Source of the DNA: Candidatus Bathyarchaeota archaeon
GTDB taxonomy: Archaea; Thermoproteota; Bathyarchaeia; Bathyarchaeales; Bathycorpusculaceae
Length of the DNA stretch: 34,233 nucleotides
Direction: 5' to 3'
NCBI GenBank assembly: GCA_003151735.1
Contig: PLYI01000115.1
Span: 1-34,233 of the forward strand
Shown here: piece after piece, positions 22,935 to 30,440 of the stretch
Layout: every line of letters begins with the position of its first letter
Numbering within the stretch: the stretch's first letter is position 1
The notes under the pieces: generated by a model
Databases searched by the model: none
What the model was told of the DNA's origin: nothing
What the model saw: only the letters and a program-made list of their open reading frames with translations
Made by a program: the position numbers and the translations under genes

Positions 22935-23045
22935 ATGTTGACTAAACCAATATTCAGTTGCCCCTTCTGTGATGCGCCAGCTTGGAGGAGCCGCTACATG
23001 CTTTGGAAACATATGCATGACTGCATGAGGAAAAAGCAGCAGTAA
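22935..23045 (+). CDS. Mini zinc finger protein
   Basis: A 36-residue frame starting ATG (a GTG directly precedes it) and ending TAA. It has one compact finger: CPFCDAPAWRSRYMLWKHMH, then DC, giving C-x2-C-x12-H-x3-C. The bases before the ATG are GGGTGTG, a weak ribosome-binding site. The short basic tail is KKQQ. Single-finger proteins of this size are frequent in archaea, and they probably bind zinc and nucleic acid or protein. Too small for certainty. Confidence 0.5.
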   Translation: MLTKPIFSCPFCDAPAWRSRYMLWKHMHDCMRKKQQ

Positions 23046-23161
23046 TCACAAGATTCTTTTTTGTATATATCGACTTTGGGAATATGTCGAATTAAAAAGC
23101 AACGGATATATTAACAAATCCAACTGTAGCTAAGCAGAACACAACGACAGCAGGAAAAAAA

Positions 23162-23491
23162 ATGAGCCAACAACCCATCAGCCTAATAAGTTTTGAAATG
23201 GTAGTAACGGAGTCAATTGACGAAGTCTTCTCAACTCTCGGAGAAAACGTTAAACAAGCCATGTACAGTTACCTAGAAAACAATTATGGCATGAGGGAAG
23301 ACCAAATTCCCAGCATGATTGATGAATTCACAACTGCTGTTGAATCACTCTTCGGTGTCGCCGCCAAACTTGTTGAACTAAAAATTATAGAGAAAGTTCA
23401 GGGCAAGGTAAAGGGGTTTGCTTATAAATCAAAAAGTAAAGAAATATTTTTTGTCGAGTACTTATCAGCGGTGAAAAGGCATCTGAATTGA
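23162..23491 (+). CDS. NitrOD5-domain protein
   Basis: A 109-residue protein. It matches the archaeal NitrOD5 domain pattern, known from Nitrosopumilus-type sensory and output proteins: FSTLGENVKQAMYSYLENNY, IPSMIDEFTTAVESLFG and AKLVELKIIEKVQ. The domain is helical and usually stands alone or as an output module. A TATA box (GATATATTA at 23104-23112) and AGGA before the ATG support expression. It converges on the RAM-domain gene. No partner is obvious. Confidence 0.8.
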   Translation: MSQQPISLISFEMVVTESIDEVFSTLGENVKQAMYSYLENNYGMREDQIPSMIDEFTTAVESLFGVAAKLVELKIIEKVQGKVKGFAYKSKSKEIFFVEYLSAVKRHLN

Positions 23492-23500
23492 GCTGAATGC

Positions 23501-23803
23501 TTAGATTATTGTTAGAGTCAACGTTGATTTGATGTTGCTTAGGTTTCTTATTCTTGTGTAAACAATTTCGCGAAGCTGATCAAAGGATTCACCGCTGACC
23601 TTAGCGATAAGATCATACGCGCCATGAGCAAGATAAACCTCTTTAACTTCATCGATTTTTCTTAAGTCTTCAAGCGTCAAGTGGGTGCCATAGGCTTCCG
23701 TGGTGATAAAAACAAAAGCGCTTCGATTGGGCTTCTCTAAAGTTTTTGCTTCAGAAAATTTACTGGAAATCTCTGTGCCCATATCTACAAAAACGTTCTC
23801 CAA
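23501..23803 (-). CDS. Stand-alone Lrp/AsnC ligand-binding (RAM) domain
   Basis: A 100-residue protein starting at TTG with GAGGTGG seven bases upstream. After a short leader it shows the RAM fold: SAFVFITTEAYGTHLTLEDL, EVKEVYLAHGAYDLIAKVSG and FDQLREIVYTRIRNLSNIKS, ending with TLTLTII. The G-x-Y-D-L-I motif is typical of the amino-acid-sensing domain of Lrp-type regulators. There is no helix-turn-helix, so it is a sensor or co-regulator, as in many archaeal SAM/RAM proteins. The ligand is unknown. Confidence 0.88.
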   Translation of the reverse strand: MENVFVDMGTEISSKFSEAKTLEKPNRSAFVFITTEAYGTHLTLEDLRKIDEVKEVYLAHGAYDLIAKVSGESFDQLREIVYTRIRNLSNIKSTLTLTII

Positions 23804-24102
23804 AAAGCCACCTCAAAAATAACCTTACATAACTATTCCCAGAATCCCGCTATTAACGATGCGTTGCAGTCACGCTACAACAACAAATTGATATTAAATC
23901 GGGTTGAAATATTTAATGTGCAGCTGGAAGAAGCTGGGGCTTGGCGAAACCCGCTTTTGTTCCACAGAAAGCATAACGAGAGCTATGTGCCTCATTCGCA
24001 ATTATTTTTTTCGCCATCTGGGAGGAAGTAGAGGAATGGAGCTTGACTTGTGCTTTCATATGCCAAGCCCGAACCTTACATAGCTTGATGCGTTTTTGTA
24101 TT
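23804..24102. other. Intergenic region, possible small RNA signals
   Basis: No coding frame. A TATA-like AAATATTTAAT near 23907-23917 on the plus strand is followed by short hairpins (GGG-CTTGGCGAAA-CCC and GCTTT-TGTTCCACAG-AAAGC around 23938-23975). A small RNA is possible but not supported by a recognised family. Confidence 0.3.
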
Positions 24103-24648
24103 TTATGGGTTTGTGGTTTTCAACTCAATCAGCGAGTAGATGTCATGTTTGCTGCCGAGGGCTTTTCGTCCGCCCAAATAAGCCAGTTCAATAAGAAAGC
24201 CTAAACTCGCAACTTTACCGCCTAATTTCTCAACCAACTCAATGTTAGCTTTGACGGTTCCGCCGGTTGCCAGCAAATCGTCAATGATTAAGACATTCTG
24301 TCCTTTTTCTATGGCGTCCTGATGGATTTGGATGGTGTCAGATTCGTATTCTTTTTTGTAAGTTAAATCCACGCATTTGTAGGGTAATTTGCCTTTCTTG
24401 CGTATGGGCACAAAACCCACACCAAGTTCATAAGCCAAAGGAGCACCGATGATAAAGCCCCTTGCCTCATTAGAAACGATGACGTCGATTGGTTTGCCCC
24501 TGTAATGGTCAGCTAACTGTTTGATGCATTCACGAAAGCAGACTTTGTCTTTTAACAGGGGGGTTATGTCCCAGAAAACTACGCCTTTGAACTCGGGGAT
24601 TCTTCGGATTTTACTTTTTAAGTCTACGGTTTTGTCGGTTTTGCTCAT
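24103..24648 (-). CDS. apt: Adenine phosphoribosyltransferase
   Basis: About 181 residues from ATG 24648, the usual length. Type I PRTase with the 5'-phosphoribosyl-1-pyrophosphate loop VLIIDDLLATGGTVKANIEL, the adenine-side VSNEARGFIIGAPLAYELG, and GFVPIRKKGKLPYKC. It makes AMP from adenine and PRPP. GGAG is seen before this ATG; the longer frame overlapping the upstream gene is unlikely. It lies 14 bases downstream of the MTA phosphorylase gene, which produces adenine, so the two steps are coupled in one operon. Confidence 0.95.
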   Translation of the reverse strand: MSKTDKTVDLKSKIRRIPEFKGVVFWDITPLLKDKVCFRECIKQLADHYRGKPIDVIVSNEARGFIIGAPLAYELGVGFVPIRKKGKLPYKCVDLTYKKEYESDTIQIHQDAIEKGQNVLIIDDLLATGGTVKANIELVEKLGGKVASLGFLIELAYLGGRKALGSKHDIYSLIELKTTNP

Positions 24649-24662
24649 TTTCGGTTTCTCCT

Positions 24663-25445
24663 TTAGACGAATGCTCCTTTCAACGCTTGATTGCAGGTGC
24701 AGCCGCATTCAGCGGGACTTTTAGCGACGGTTTCGGCGATTATGCACTTAACGTTTTCAACGTTGCCCTTCATCGTCGCCAAAATATCATCCACACAAAC
24801 CACATGGTCCTTCCAAACGTCATAATCCGTCACCGTGGAAATAGACGCATAACAGATTTCAGCTTCACGAGCCAAAACACACTCAGGAACCAACGTCATA
24901 CCAACCACGTCAGCGCCCCATTGACGATACATTTTAGATTCCGCCTTACTGGAAAAACGCGGCCCCTCAATGCAAACGTATGTGCCGGTTTCATGCATTT
25001 TAACGCCCATGCCTTTGGCGACTGAAATTATGGTTTTCCGCAGTTCAGGGCACATAGGTTCAGCGACGGATATGTGACAAACCCTATCTTCAGTGTAGAA
25101 TGATTGTTCGCGCCGTGTGGTGCGGTCGATGAATTGATCCACGAAAGCGATTTCGCCAGGATGATACTCTTCCCGAAGTGAGCCAACCGTTGAAGGTGCC
25201 AAAATCCGTTTTACGCCGAGTTTTTTGAGGGCAAAAATGTTTGCGCGGACGTTGATGTCTGTTGGGCGAATGGTGTGTTTTTTTCCGTGTCTGGGCAGAA
25301 ACGCGACAGATTTGCCTCCGAGTTCGCCGACTGTGATGGCGTCGGAGGGTTTTCCATAGGGCGTATCCACCGTAACTTCCTGAACATTCTTGAGAAGCTT
25401 AGGGTCATAAAGACCAGTTCCACCGATTACTCCAAATTCAGCTTG
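24663..25445 (-). CDS. mtnP: S-methyl-5'-thioadenosine phosphorylase
   Basis: About 260 residues from ATG 25445. Motifs: FGVIGGTGLYDPKLL, FLPRHGKKHTIRPTDINVRA (phosphate and ribose site), ILAPSTVGSLREEYHPGEI, YVCIEGPRFSSKAESKMYRQ, and TVTDYDVW, whose Asp pair favours adenine over guanine. It splits methylthioadenosine into adenine and 5-methylthioribose-1-phosphate. A TATA box (TTTTTATAAGC, minus strand, near 25474-25484) sits close to the ATG, indicating a leaderless start; TTG at 25463 is less likely. The Cys-rich tail (CGCTC) resembles other archaeal homologues. It is followed by apt. Confidence 0.93.
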   Translation of the reverse strand, partial: QAEFGVIGGTGLYDPKLLKNVQEVTVDTPYGKPSDAITVGELGGKSVAFLPRHGKKHTIRPTDINVRANIFALKKLGVKRILAPSTVGSLREEYHPGEIAFVDQFIDRTTRREQSFYTEDRVCHISVAEPMCPELRKTIISVAKGMGVKMHETGTYVCIEGPRFSSKAESKMYRQWGADVVGMTLVPECVLAREAEICYASISTVTDYDVWKDHVVCVDDILATMKGNVENVKCIIAETVAKSPAECGCTCNQALKGAFV

Positions 25446-25633
25446 CATGAAAAGGTAATTCAAGCGTTGAGCTTATAAAAATAGCGACTGGAACTGTTGC
25501 TCTCACGCGTGACCCCTCCCCTATTTAAACCACAGAATTTCAACATGCTAATGACAGCGGAAAGCGCCAATACGACCCCCCTCTATCGTATTCTGCACAC
25601 CTTTGGATATTAAGCTCCAAATATTCCTTGACG

Positions 25634-26842
25634 TTAAGCCTTTCCTATAGTGACTTGGACGGTTTGTTGTTGTCCGTTTCGTATTAGTGTGAAGTTGACG
25701 TTTTGTCCGGGAAGGGTGTGTTGTTCGAGGTAGGATAGTAGGTCGTCGGTGTTGGTTATTCGTTGGTTGTTTATGGCTGTTATGATGTCGCCGCCTAGTT
25801 GGACGTTTGAGCCTAAGATGTTTTGTTGGGTGCTGCCGCCTTTAAGCCCATTGTTTGCGGAGACGCTTTCTACGAGCCATCCGTAGGTGACGCTTGTGCC
25901 CATGGCTTGGGCGATTTGGTAGTTCATGTCTGTGCCTTGGGCGTTTATGGATGGATGGTTTGTGTAGGAGCCTGAGGTAACTAGCGAACTTAGTTCTCGA
26001 ATTATGGTGTTAGAGGGAATGGCGAAGCCTAAACCTTGAGAGTTGCTGATGCCTGCCGTTGTTATGCCGATGACTTCTCCCGCATAGGTGATAAGTGGGC
26101 CTCCTGAGTTGCCGGGGTTGATGGCGGTGCTTGTTTGGATGATGTCGGCGATGGTTTGGCCATTTTGGCTTGAACTTGAATCTTCAGTGATTGTTCTTCC
26201 TAACGAACTAATAACGCCTGTGGTTAACGTTCCTGACAACCCGTAAGGTGAACCAACTGCAACGACAGGTTGACCGACCTGCAGAGAGTCGGAGTTGGCA
26301 AGAGTTAGCGGCGTCAAATTGCTGGGCATTGGAGAAATTGTTAGAACTGCAAGGTCAGCTTGTGCATCTGAACCGAGAACTTTTCCGGGGTAAGCGTCGC
26401 CGTTTGCGAAGGTTACGGTTTCGTTGATTGCATTGGCAATCACATGGTTGTTGGTGACTATGACCAGCTGATTATCCGCTGAAGCTATGAATCCTGAGCC
26501 CTGCTGTTGACTGTAAACGGTGCCGCCGAAGAAAGTTTGTTCAGGAACAAGATCCTGGATTACAACCACCGACGATTTAACTTGCAGGTAGAGGCTGGAG
26601 AGCGAAACATTATCGTTTAGAATGAATGTTTGTTGGGATCCGTTGCCTGCATTTTGAGAAAGCCCTATTTCGCCTTGCAGGTTGGTGAGTTTTTGGTTAA
26701 AATCTGAGTAGGTTACTGCGTAACCAATTATGCCGCCTGCAACCAAGCCGACGAGCAGAATTGTAATAATCATTAATGCCAGTGGTCGCTTGGTTTTTTG
26801 GGGGGAAGGAGGAGGAGTTGGAGGTGTAGGTGATGGTTCCAT
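25634..26842 (-). CDS. HtrA/DegP-like serine protease, membrane-anchored
   Basis: A 402-residue protein. A proline-rich cytosolic start is followed by one anchor helix (ALMIITILLVGLVAGGIIGY). The S1C trypsin-like domain has the triad His133 (VTNNHVIANA), Asp163 (AQADLAVL) and Ser246 (INPGNSGGPL). A PDZ domain fills residues 300-400 (GWLVESVSANNGLKGG ... GDIITAINNQRI). It should degrade or refold damaged proteins outside the cell membrane. The ATG lies 13 bases after the ATPase stop, with GAGGG as ribosome-binding site, so it is the third gene of the permease-ATPase-protease operon. Confidence 0.94.
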   Translation of the reverse strand: MEPSPTPPTPPPSPQKTKRPLALMIITILLVGLVAGGIIGYAVTYSDFNQKLTNLQGEIGLSQNAGNGSQQTFILNDNVSLSSLYLQVKSSVVVIQDLVPEQTFFGGTVYSQQQGSGFIASADNQLVIVTNNHVIANAINETVTFANGDAYPGKVLGSDAQADLAVLTISPMPSNLTPLTLANSDSLQVGQPVVAVGSPYGLSGTLTTGVISSLGRTITEDSSSSQNGQTIADIIQTSTAINPGNSGGPLITYAGEVIGITTAGISNSQGLGFAIPSNTIIRELSSLVTSGSYTNHPSINAQGTDMNYQIAQAMGTSVTYGWLVESVSANNGLKGGSTQQNILGSNVQLGGDIITAINNQRITNTDDLLSYLEQHTLPGQNVNFTLIRNGQQQTVQVTIGKA

Positions 26843-26855
26843 AGAAGCCCTCTAT

Positions 26856-27668
26856 TTAGGAGGAAAATGGTTCCTCAACGGTTGCGAGGATCGGTTTTTT
26901 GCAGATGGGGCATGTTACGTCGTCGGGTTTGATGTTGCTTCCGCAGTTGGGGCATTTACTGTTCTTCTTCGCCAGGTGTAGTCCCTCTTTTTCCTTGATT
27001 ATTTTTCCGTCTTTCAGTAGCAGCATTCGTTCGGTGTGGTTTGCGGCTTGACTATCATGAGTAACCATGATTATGGTTGTGCCCTGGGTTAAGTTGAGGT
27101 TGGCTAGCAGCTTGATTATTTCCTGTTTGTTTTGGCTATCCAAGTTGCCTGTAGGTTCATCTGCAAGGATGATTGCGGGGTTGTTGGCTAAGGCACGGGC
27201 GATGGCGACACGTTGCTGCTCGCCTGCGCTGAGGCGTTGCGGACGGTGTCCTTCTCGCCCTGAAAGCCCAACCAACGCTAAAAGTTCGCTGGCGCGTTTT
27301 TTGCGTTCAGTTTTTGATTTAATTTTGCCTTCCATCGGTAACTCAACGTTTTCGCGAGCATTGAGGTATGGCAGCAGGTTGAAGGTTTGAAATATGAAGC
27401 CCATTTTGTCGCGGCGGATTTTGTAGAGTTGGTTTTCAGGCATTTTTCCCACGTCTATGCCGTCTAAGAGGACTTGTCCGTCGGTGGGTTTGTCGATGCA
27501 GCCGATGACGTTGAGCAGGGTGGTTTTGCCTGAGCCAGAGGGTCCCATGATTGCTATGAATTCGCCTTGGTTGACTTGCAGGTTCAGGTTGGTTAAGGCT
27601 TGGACTGGGCGTTTGCCAAGCATGTAGGTTTTGTTTAGGTTTGCTATTTGCAGTACAGGTTTACTCAT
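26856..27668 (-). CDS. MacB-type ABC ATPase with carboxyl zinc ribbon
   Basis: A 270-residue protein. The ATPase domain has Walker A GPSGSGKTT, Q-loop IFQTFNLL, signature LSAGEQQRVAIARAL, Walker B ILADEPTGNLD and the switch His in IIMVTHD. After about residue 225 the sequence leaves the LolD/MacB length and adds a zinc ribbon, CPNCGSNIKPDDVTCPICKK (two C-x2-C pairs). The ribbon is unusual for this subfamily and could sense zinc or redox state or bind a partner. The ATG overlaps the permease stop by eight bases. Neighbours are the permease upstream and HtrA downstream in one operon. Confidence 0.93.
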   Translation of the reverse strand: MSKPVLQIANLNKTYMLGKRPVQALTNLNLQVNQGEFIAIMGPSGSGKTTLLNVIGCIDKPTDGQVLLDGIDVGKMPENQLYKIRRDKMGFIFQTFNLLPYLNARENVELPMEGKIKSKTERKKRASELLALVGLSGREGHRPQRLSAGEQQRVAIARALANNPAIILADEPTGNLDSQNKQEIIKLLANLNLTQGTTIIMVTHDSQAANHTERMLLLKDGKIIKEKEGLHLAKKNSKCPNCGSNIKPDDVTCPICKKPILATVEEPFSS

Positions 27669-29109
27669 ACTTCATCGCCTCTGCGGGTCTAATTTTTGCT
27701 GCTCTCCAAGCAGGATACAAGCTGCCTAAGGCGCCAAGCAGTAGAGAGGCACCAAACGCAATCAAGACAAGCTCCAGATTCACAGATGCTGCGGCAGTTG
27801 GCGCGACGTTTCTTGCGACCTGTGCCCCTGAAGTTCCAAACAGGTTTATGCTTGGAAGCAGCAGAGACGAGAGCGCAGGTGCAGCTACGACGCCTATTGC
27901 AATGCCAACTACGCCAGCGATTACGCTTAGGAGGACACCTTCAAGCATGAACTGTCCCATAACCGTCGTGTTGCTGAACCCGATCGCTTTGAGGGTGCCG
28001 ATTTCTTTGGTTCGTTCGCGGACAGTGTACAGCATGACGAACAGCACTATCAGGCTTGTTGCAGCAACTACAACGACAATTTCTTCAAACGCGGTTGTTT
28101 GTGTTTGTCCGATAGAAGTCTGGGCGCTCTCCAATGCAGTGTTATAAGATGACTCTAAGGTTTGAAGTTGAGTTAAGCGTTCTTGACCTGTTGTAACTGT
28201 AAGCTCTGAATGCAGTGAACCTATGGAGCTAGCGACCTGCGTTACTACGTCGCTGCTTTGAGCGAACACTCGAAGACTTGTAATGTAGCCAGTGTTGTTT
28301 GTTACGGATTGAGCATCTGATAAGTCCATGTATAGTGTTAGCCTGTCGGAAGCGGACGATGTGCCATGTATCCCTATCACCGTGAAGTCTTGGTCAAGAA
28401 TTTGAATCGTGTCACCGACGCCTGCGTTGAAGTACGCCGAGTTATTTTCACTTAGCAGAACAACTCCGCTATCGCCAGCCTGTAGGTTTCGTCCAGCAGT
28501 TACGTTTGTTGTCAGTATTGAGTAGTTATTGATAAGCTCGGAGGTTAATGGAATTCCTTCAATTGTGTACGAGGTTAATTGGCGAGTAAATGATCGCCCA
28601 AACATGGACATTGTTACGTTGTCGCCTTCTGAAGCTTGAAGTATAGGCTCAACAGCTGCAACCCCCGCGATGCCAGTGTTTATGTCATCGTAAAGGGTTT
28701 GGTTCATTGGGCTTGCTTGTCCACCTCCAAACGCGCCGCCGCCAAATTGACCAATCGTGCCGCCGCCGCCAAATTGACTAGGGTCAAAAGCCTGACCGCC
28801 ACCACTCCTTCCCTGACCCAACTGACTAGGATCAAAGCTGGTTGAATTGGGCGCTTGGAAACCAAAACCTGAAAAGCTTGACGCTAAACTGCAGTCAATC
28901 TGGGTTAAGGTTTGGTTAATCGATTGCCCTGTTTGAGTTATAGTGTTGCTTAGGTTCGAAGCCAGGTCTGTTGCGGTCTGCTGGTTAGCTAAAACTCCAG
29001 CTGGAATTGAAATCAGGATAGCCATGGAGAAACCTAACGCTATAATTACGAGTAACGCTCGAATTTTTCTTCTTGAAATGTTTCTTATTGCTCTATTGAT
29101 TATTCCCAT
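27661..29109 (-). CDS. MacB-type ABC permease with Gly-rich loop
   Basis: About 482 residues from ATG 29109, which has AAAGGTG as ribosome-binding site; a GTG at 29118 is less likely. It has the MacB layout: one amino-terminal helix (ALLVIIALGFSMAILISI), a large outside domain of about 300 residues, and three carboxyl helices with the FtsX coupling segment RTKEIGTLKAIGFSN. The outside domain contains a low-complexity Gly/Gln/Phe stretch (about residues 95-135: GGGQAFDPSQFGGGG and similar repeats), likely flexible. The last residues EAMKYE are typical. It is the first gene of the operon with the ATPase and HtrA. The exported substrate is unknown. Confidence 0.92.
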   Translation of the reverse strand: MGIINRAIRNISRRKIRALLVIIALGFSMAILISIPAGVLANQQTATDLASNLSNTITQTGQSINQTLTQIDCSLASSFSGFGFQAPNSTSFDPSQLGQGRSGGGQAFDPSQFGGGGTIGQFGGGAFGGGQASPMNQTLYDDINTGIAGVAAVEPILQASEGDNVTMSMFGRSFTRQLTSYTIEGIPLTSELINNYSILTTNVTAGRNLQAGDSGVVLLSENNSAYFNAGVGDTIQILDQDFTVIGIHGTSSASDRLTLYMDLSDAQSVTNNTGYITSLRVFAQSSDVVTQVASSIGSLHSELTVTTGQERLTQLQTLESSYNTALESAQTSIGQTQTTAFEEIVVVVAATSLIVLFVMLYTVRERTKEIGTLKAIGFSNTTVMGQFMLEGVLLSVIAGVVGIAIGVVAAPALSSLLLPSINLFGTSGAQVARNVAPTAAASVNLELVLIAFGASLLLGALGSLYPAWRAAKIRPAEAMKYE

Positions 29110-29244
29110 GTAATACACCTTTCAAATTAATGCGAGGGACAACCAAGAAGAGACTTGAAGGGGATTTCGATTGGGCAGTTAATTGGGCTTATGGCCAATT
29201 TCAAATCTCTTCCTGGATGCTTGTCTCAGCGTAACTCCAAAGCG

Positions 29245-29289
29245 TTATTAAACGATTTTTCAAAATCTCACCCAAATCATACCCTAATT
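29245..29289 (-). promoter_or_regulatory. Shared 45-nt promoter block, copy M
   Basis: Read on the minus strand: AATTAGG, five bases, ATTTGGGTG, six bases, TGAAAAATC, two bases, TTAATAA. It matches copy S at 29962-30006 at 34 of 45 positions without gaps. The last element is a TATA-like box; the transcript of the permease-ATPase-HtrA operon would begin about 110 bases before the ATG. Confidence 0.7.
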
Positions 29290-29316
29290 GCCAAGCGCCT
29301 TCACCTGTTAACAAAA

Positions 29317-29364
29317 AAGATGATTTAAAAAAAACGTTGAAAAAAAAAGAAAAATTTAGTTTAG
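29317..29364 (-). terminator. T-rich terminator (minus strand)
   Basis: The minus strand downstream of the Met/Gly-rich protein gene is a chain of T runs (complement of A-rich 29324-29352), the usual archaeal termination signal. It separates this gene from the permease operon. Confidence 0.6.
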
Positions 29365-29365
29365 C

Positions 29366-29914
29366 TTACTTGTCGATTTCTGTCAGGGTTAAAGTCACGA
29401 TCTTTGTTACTTTTGCTTGAGTAAGATCAACTATTGCGAATGCGCGTCCGTTTGTGCCAATCAAAGTTAAGTCTGCAGTTGAGGCTTTGGTTACTACGTT
29501 GCCGTTTCCGTCAACCACAGTGCTGATTATGGGGCGGATTGAAGTTATGTTGTAGCCTTGATTGAGTAGGTTTTGTACGTCGCTGTCATTTTGCGCTATG
29601 TTAGTTACGTTCGCTGTAAAGTCGCTGCTTACCTGAACCGCACCAAATCCTCCGAAGCCTCTATCCATTCCTCTGTGACCCATGCCAAATCTAGGTTGCA
29701 TTCCCATCATCATAGGTCCATTGCCAAACCCGTTAAAACCGTTTAAGCCATTATCGCTTGCGTTCACGGCTGAAGGGGTTATCTCTGAGTCTGTTGCAAC
29801 GGAGGCGGTAGTGTCAGCTTTTACTGTTGATTGCATAGCAAAAATAAATGATCCAGCGACTATTGCGACAACTATAACTGAAAGTAAAGCTAAGGCTTTA
29901 GTTTTTGTGTTCAT
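29366..29914 (-). CDS. Secreted Met/Gly-rich protein
   Basis: About 182 residues from ATG 29914, with GGGAGGTG and AAAGGT upstream. An amino-terminal signal or anchor (LALLSVIVVAIVAGSFIFAM) is followed by a Thr/Ser/Ala linker. Next comes a low-complexity segment (NGFNGFGNGPMMMGMQPRF, then GMGHRGMDRGFGGFG) rich in Met, Gly and Phe. The rest is a compact domain with strands (TSIRPIISTVVDGNGNVVTK, ADLTLIGTNGRAFAIVDL). Met- and His-rich segments outside cells can bind copper or silver; this is only an analogy. Its promoter is shared in sequence with the nearby exporter operon. Confidence 0.75.
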   Translation of the reverse strand: MNTKTKALALLSVIVVAIVAGSFIFAMQSTVKADTTASVATDSEITPSAVNASDNGLNGFNGFGNGPMMMGMQPRFGMGHRGMDRGFGGFGAVQVSSDFTANVTNIAQNDSDVQNLLNQGYNITSIRPIISTVVDGNGNVVTKASTADLTLIGTNGRAFAIVDLTQAKVTKIVTLTLTEIDK

Positions 29915-29961
29915 ACCTTTAAATTTCACCTCCCAGTTCCAAAAAAACGGTGAGCGATAGA

Positions 29962-30006
29962 TTATTAAGGGATTTTTCAGGATTACACCCAAATTGACTC
30001 CTAATT
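29962..30006 (-). promoter_or_regulatory. Shared 45-nt promoter block, copy S
   Basis: Same order as copy M: AATTAGG, spacer, ATTTGGGTG, spacer, TGAAAAATC, spacer, TTAATAA. It drives the Met/Gly-rich secreted protein gene, whose ATG lies 48 bases downstream. The two conserved boxes upstream of the TATA-like end may be a regulator site plus BRE. Confidence 0.72.
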
Positions 30007-30044
30007 CCTACCTAAACTTATTTTCGCTGGGCGGTTGAAAGCAC

Positions 30045-30080
30045 ACATATATTACTTCAGTCAGATTAACTCTGACGAAG
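30045..30080 (+). promoter_or_regulatory. TATA box with palindromic operator
   Basis: A TATA box ACATATATTA at 30045-30054 is followed at once by the inverted repeat CTTC-AG-TCAGA-TTAAC-TCTGA-C-GAAG (30055-30080). The repeat covers the expected transcription start of the winged-helix regulator gene, a position typical of autorepression. Confidence 0.65.
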
Positions 30081-30107
30081 AATCCTTAGGCACGGAACGG
30101 TAAAAAA

Positions 30108-30410
30108 ATGTCTGTAAATACGCGTTCGCTAAAATACCTGTTAGGATGGCTGATTGCAGGTACCAGAGGCGGACCTACACGTGCAAAAATAATTGAAGCG
30201 TTAAAAGAGACGCCGCAGAACGCTAATCAGCTGGCTACTTTGCTAAAGATGGATTATAAAACGATGCGTCATCACTTTGAAGTTTTGGAGAAAAACAAAA
30301 TTATAACGTCTGTCGGAGACAGGTATGGCGTAACATACTTTCTATCTCAAACAATGGAGGACAATTACGTCTTGTTTGAGGAGATTATGAAGAAAATCGG
30401 GAAAAAGTAA
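30108..30410 (+). CDS. ArsR-like winged-helix regulator
   Basis: A 100-residue protein almost wholly made of a winged helix: GGPTRAKIIEALKETPQNAN, QLATLLKMDYKTMRHHFEVL (the second part being the recognition helix) and the wing EKNKIITSVGDRYGVTYFLS, with a helical tail likely for dimerisation. No metal-binding cysteines. It is divergent from the secreted protein gene and precedes a membrane protein gene by 30 bp. A palindrome over its own start site suggests autoregulation. It is the candidate regulator of the copies S and M promoters. Confidence 0.88.
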   Translation: MSVNTRSLKYLLGWLIAGTRGGPTRAKIIEALKETPQNANQLATLLKMDYKTMRHHFEVLEKNKIITSVGDRYGVTYFLSQTMEDNYVLFEEIMKKIGKK

Positions 30411-30440
30411 AAAAAGGAGAACAACGAGAGGGAGAACTAA

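Noticed and set aside
24079-24105. A sixth copy of the repeated element (GATGCGTTTTTGTATT)
   Set aside because: Only the GATGC-TTTTGTAT half is similar; the TGTGTTTGGG half is missing.
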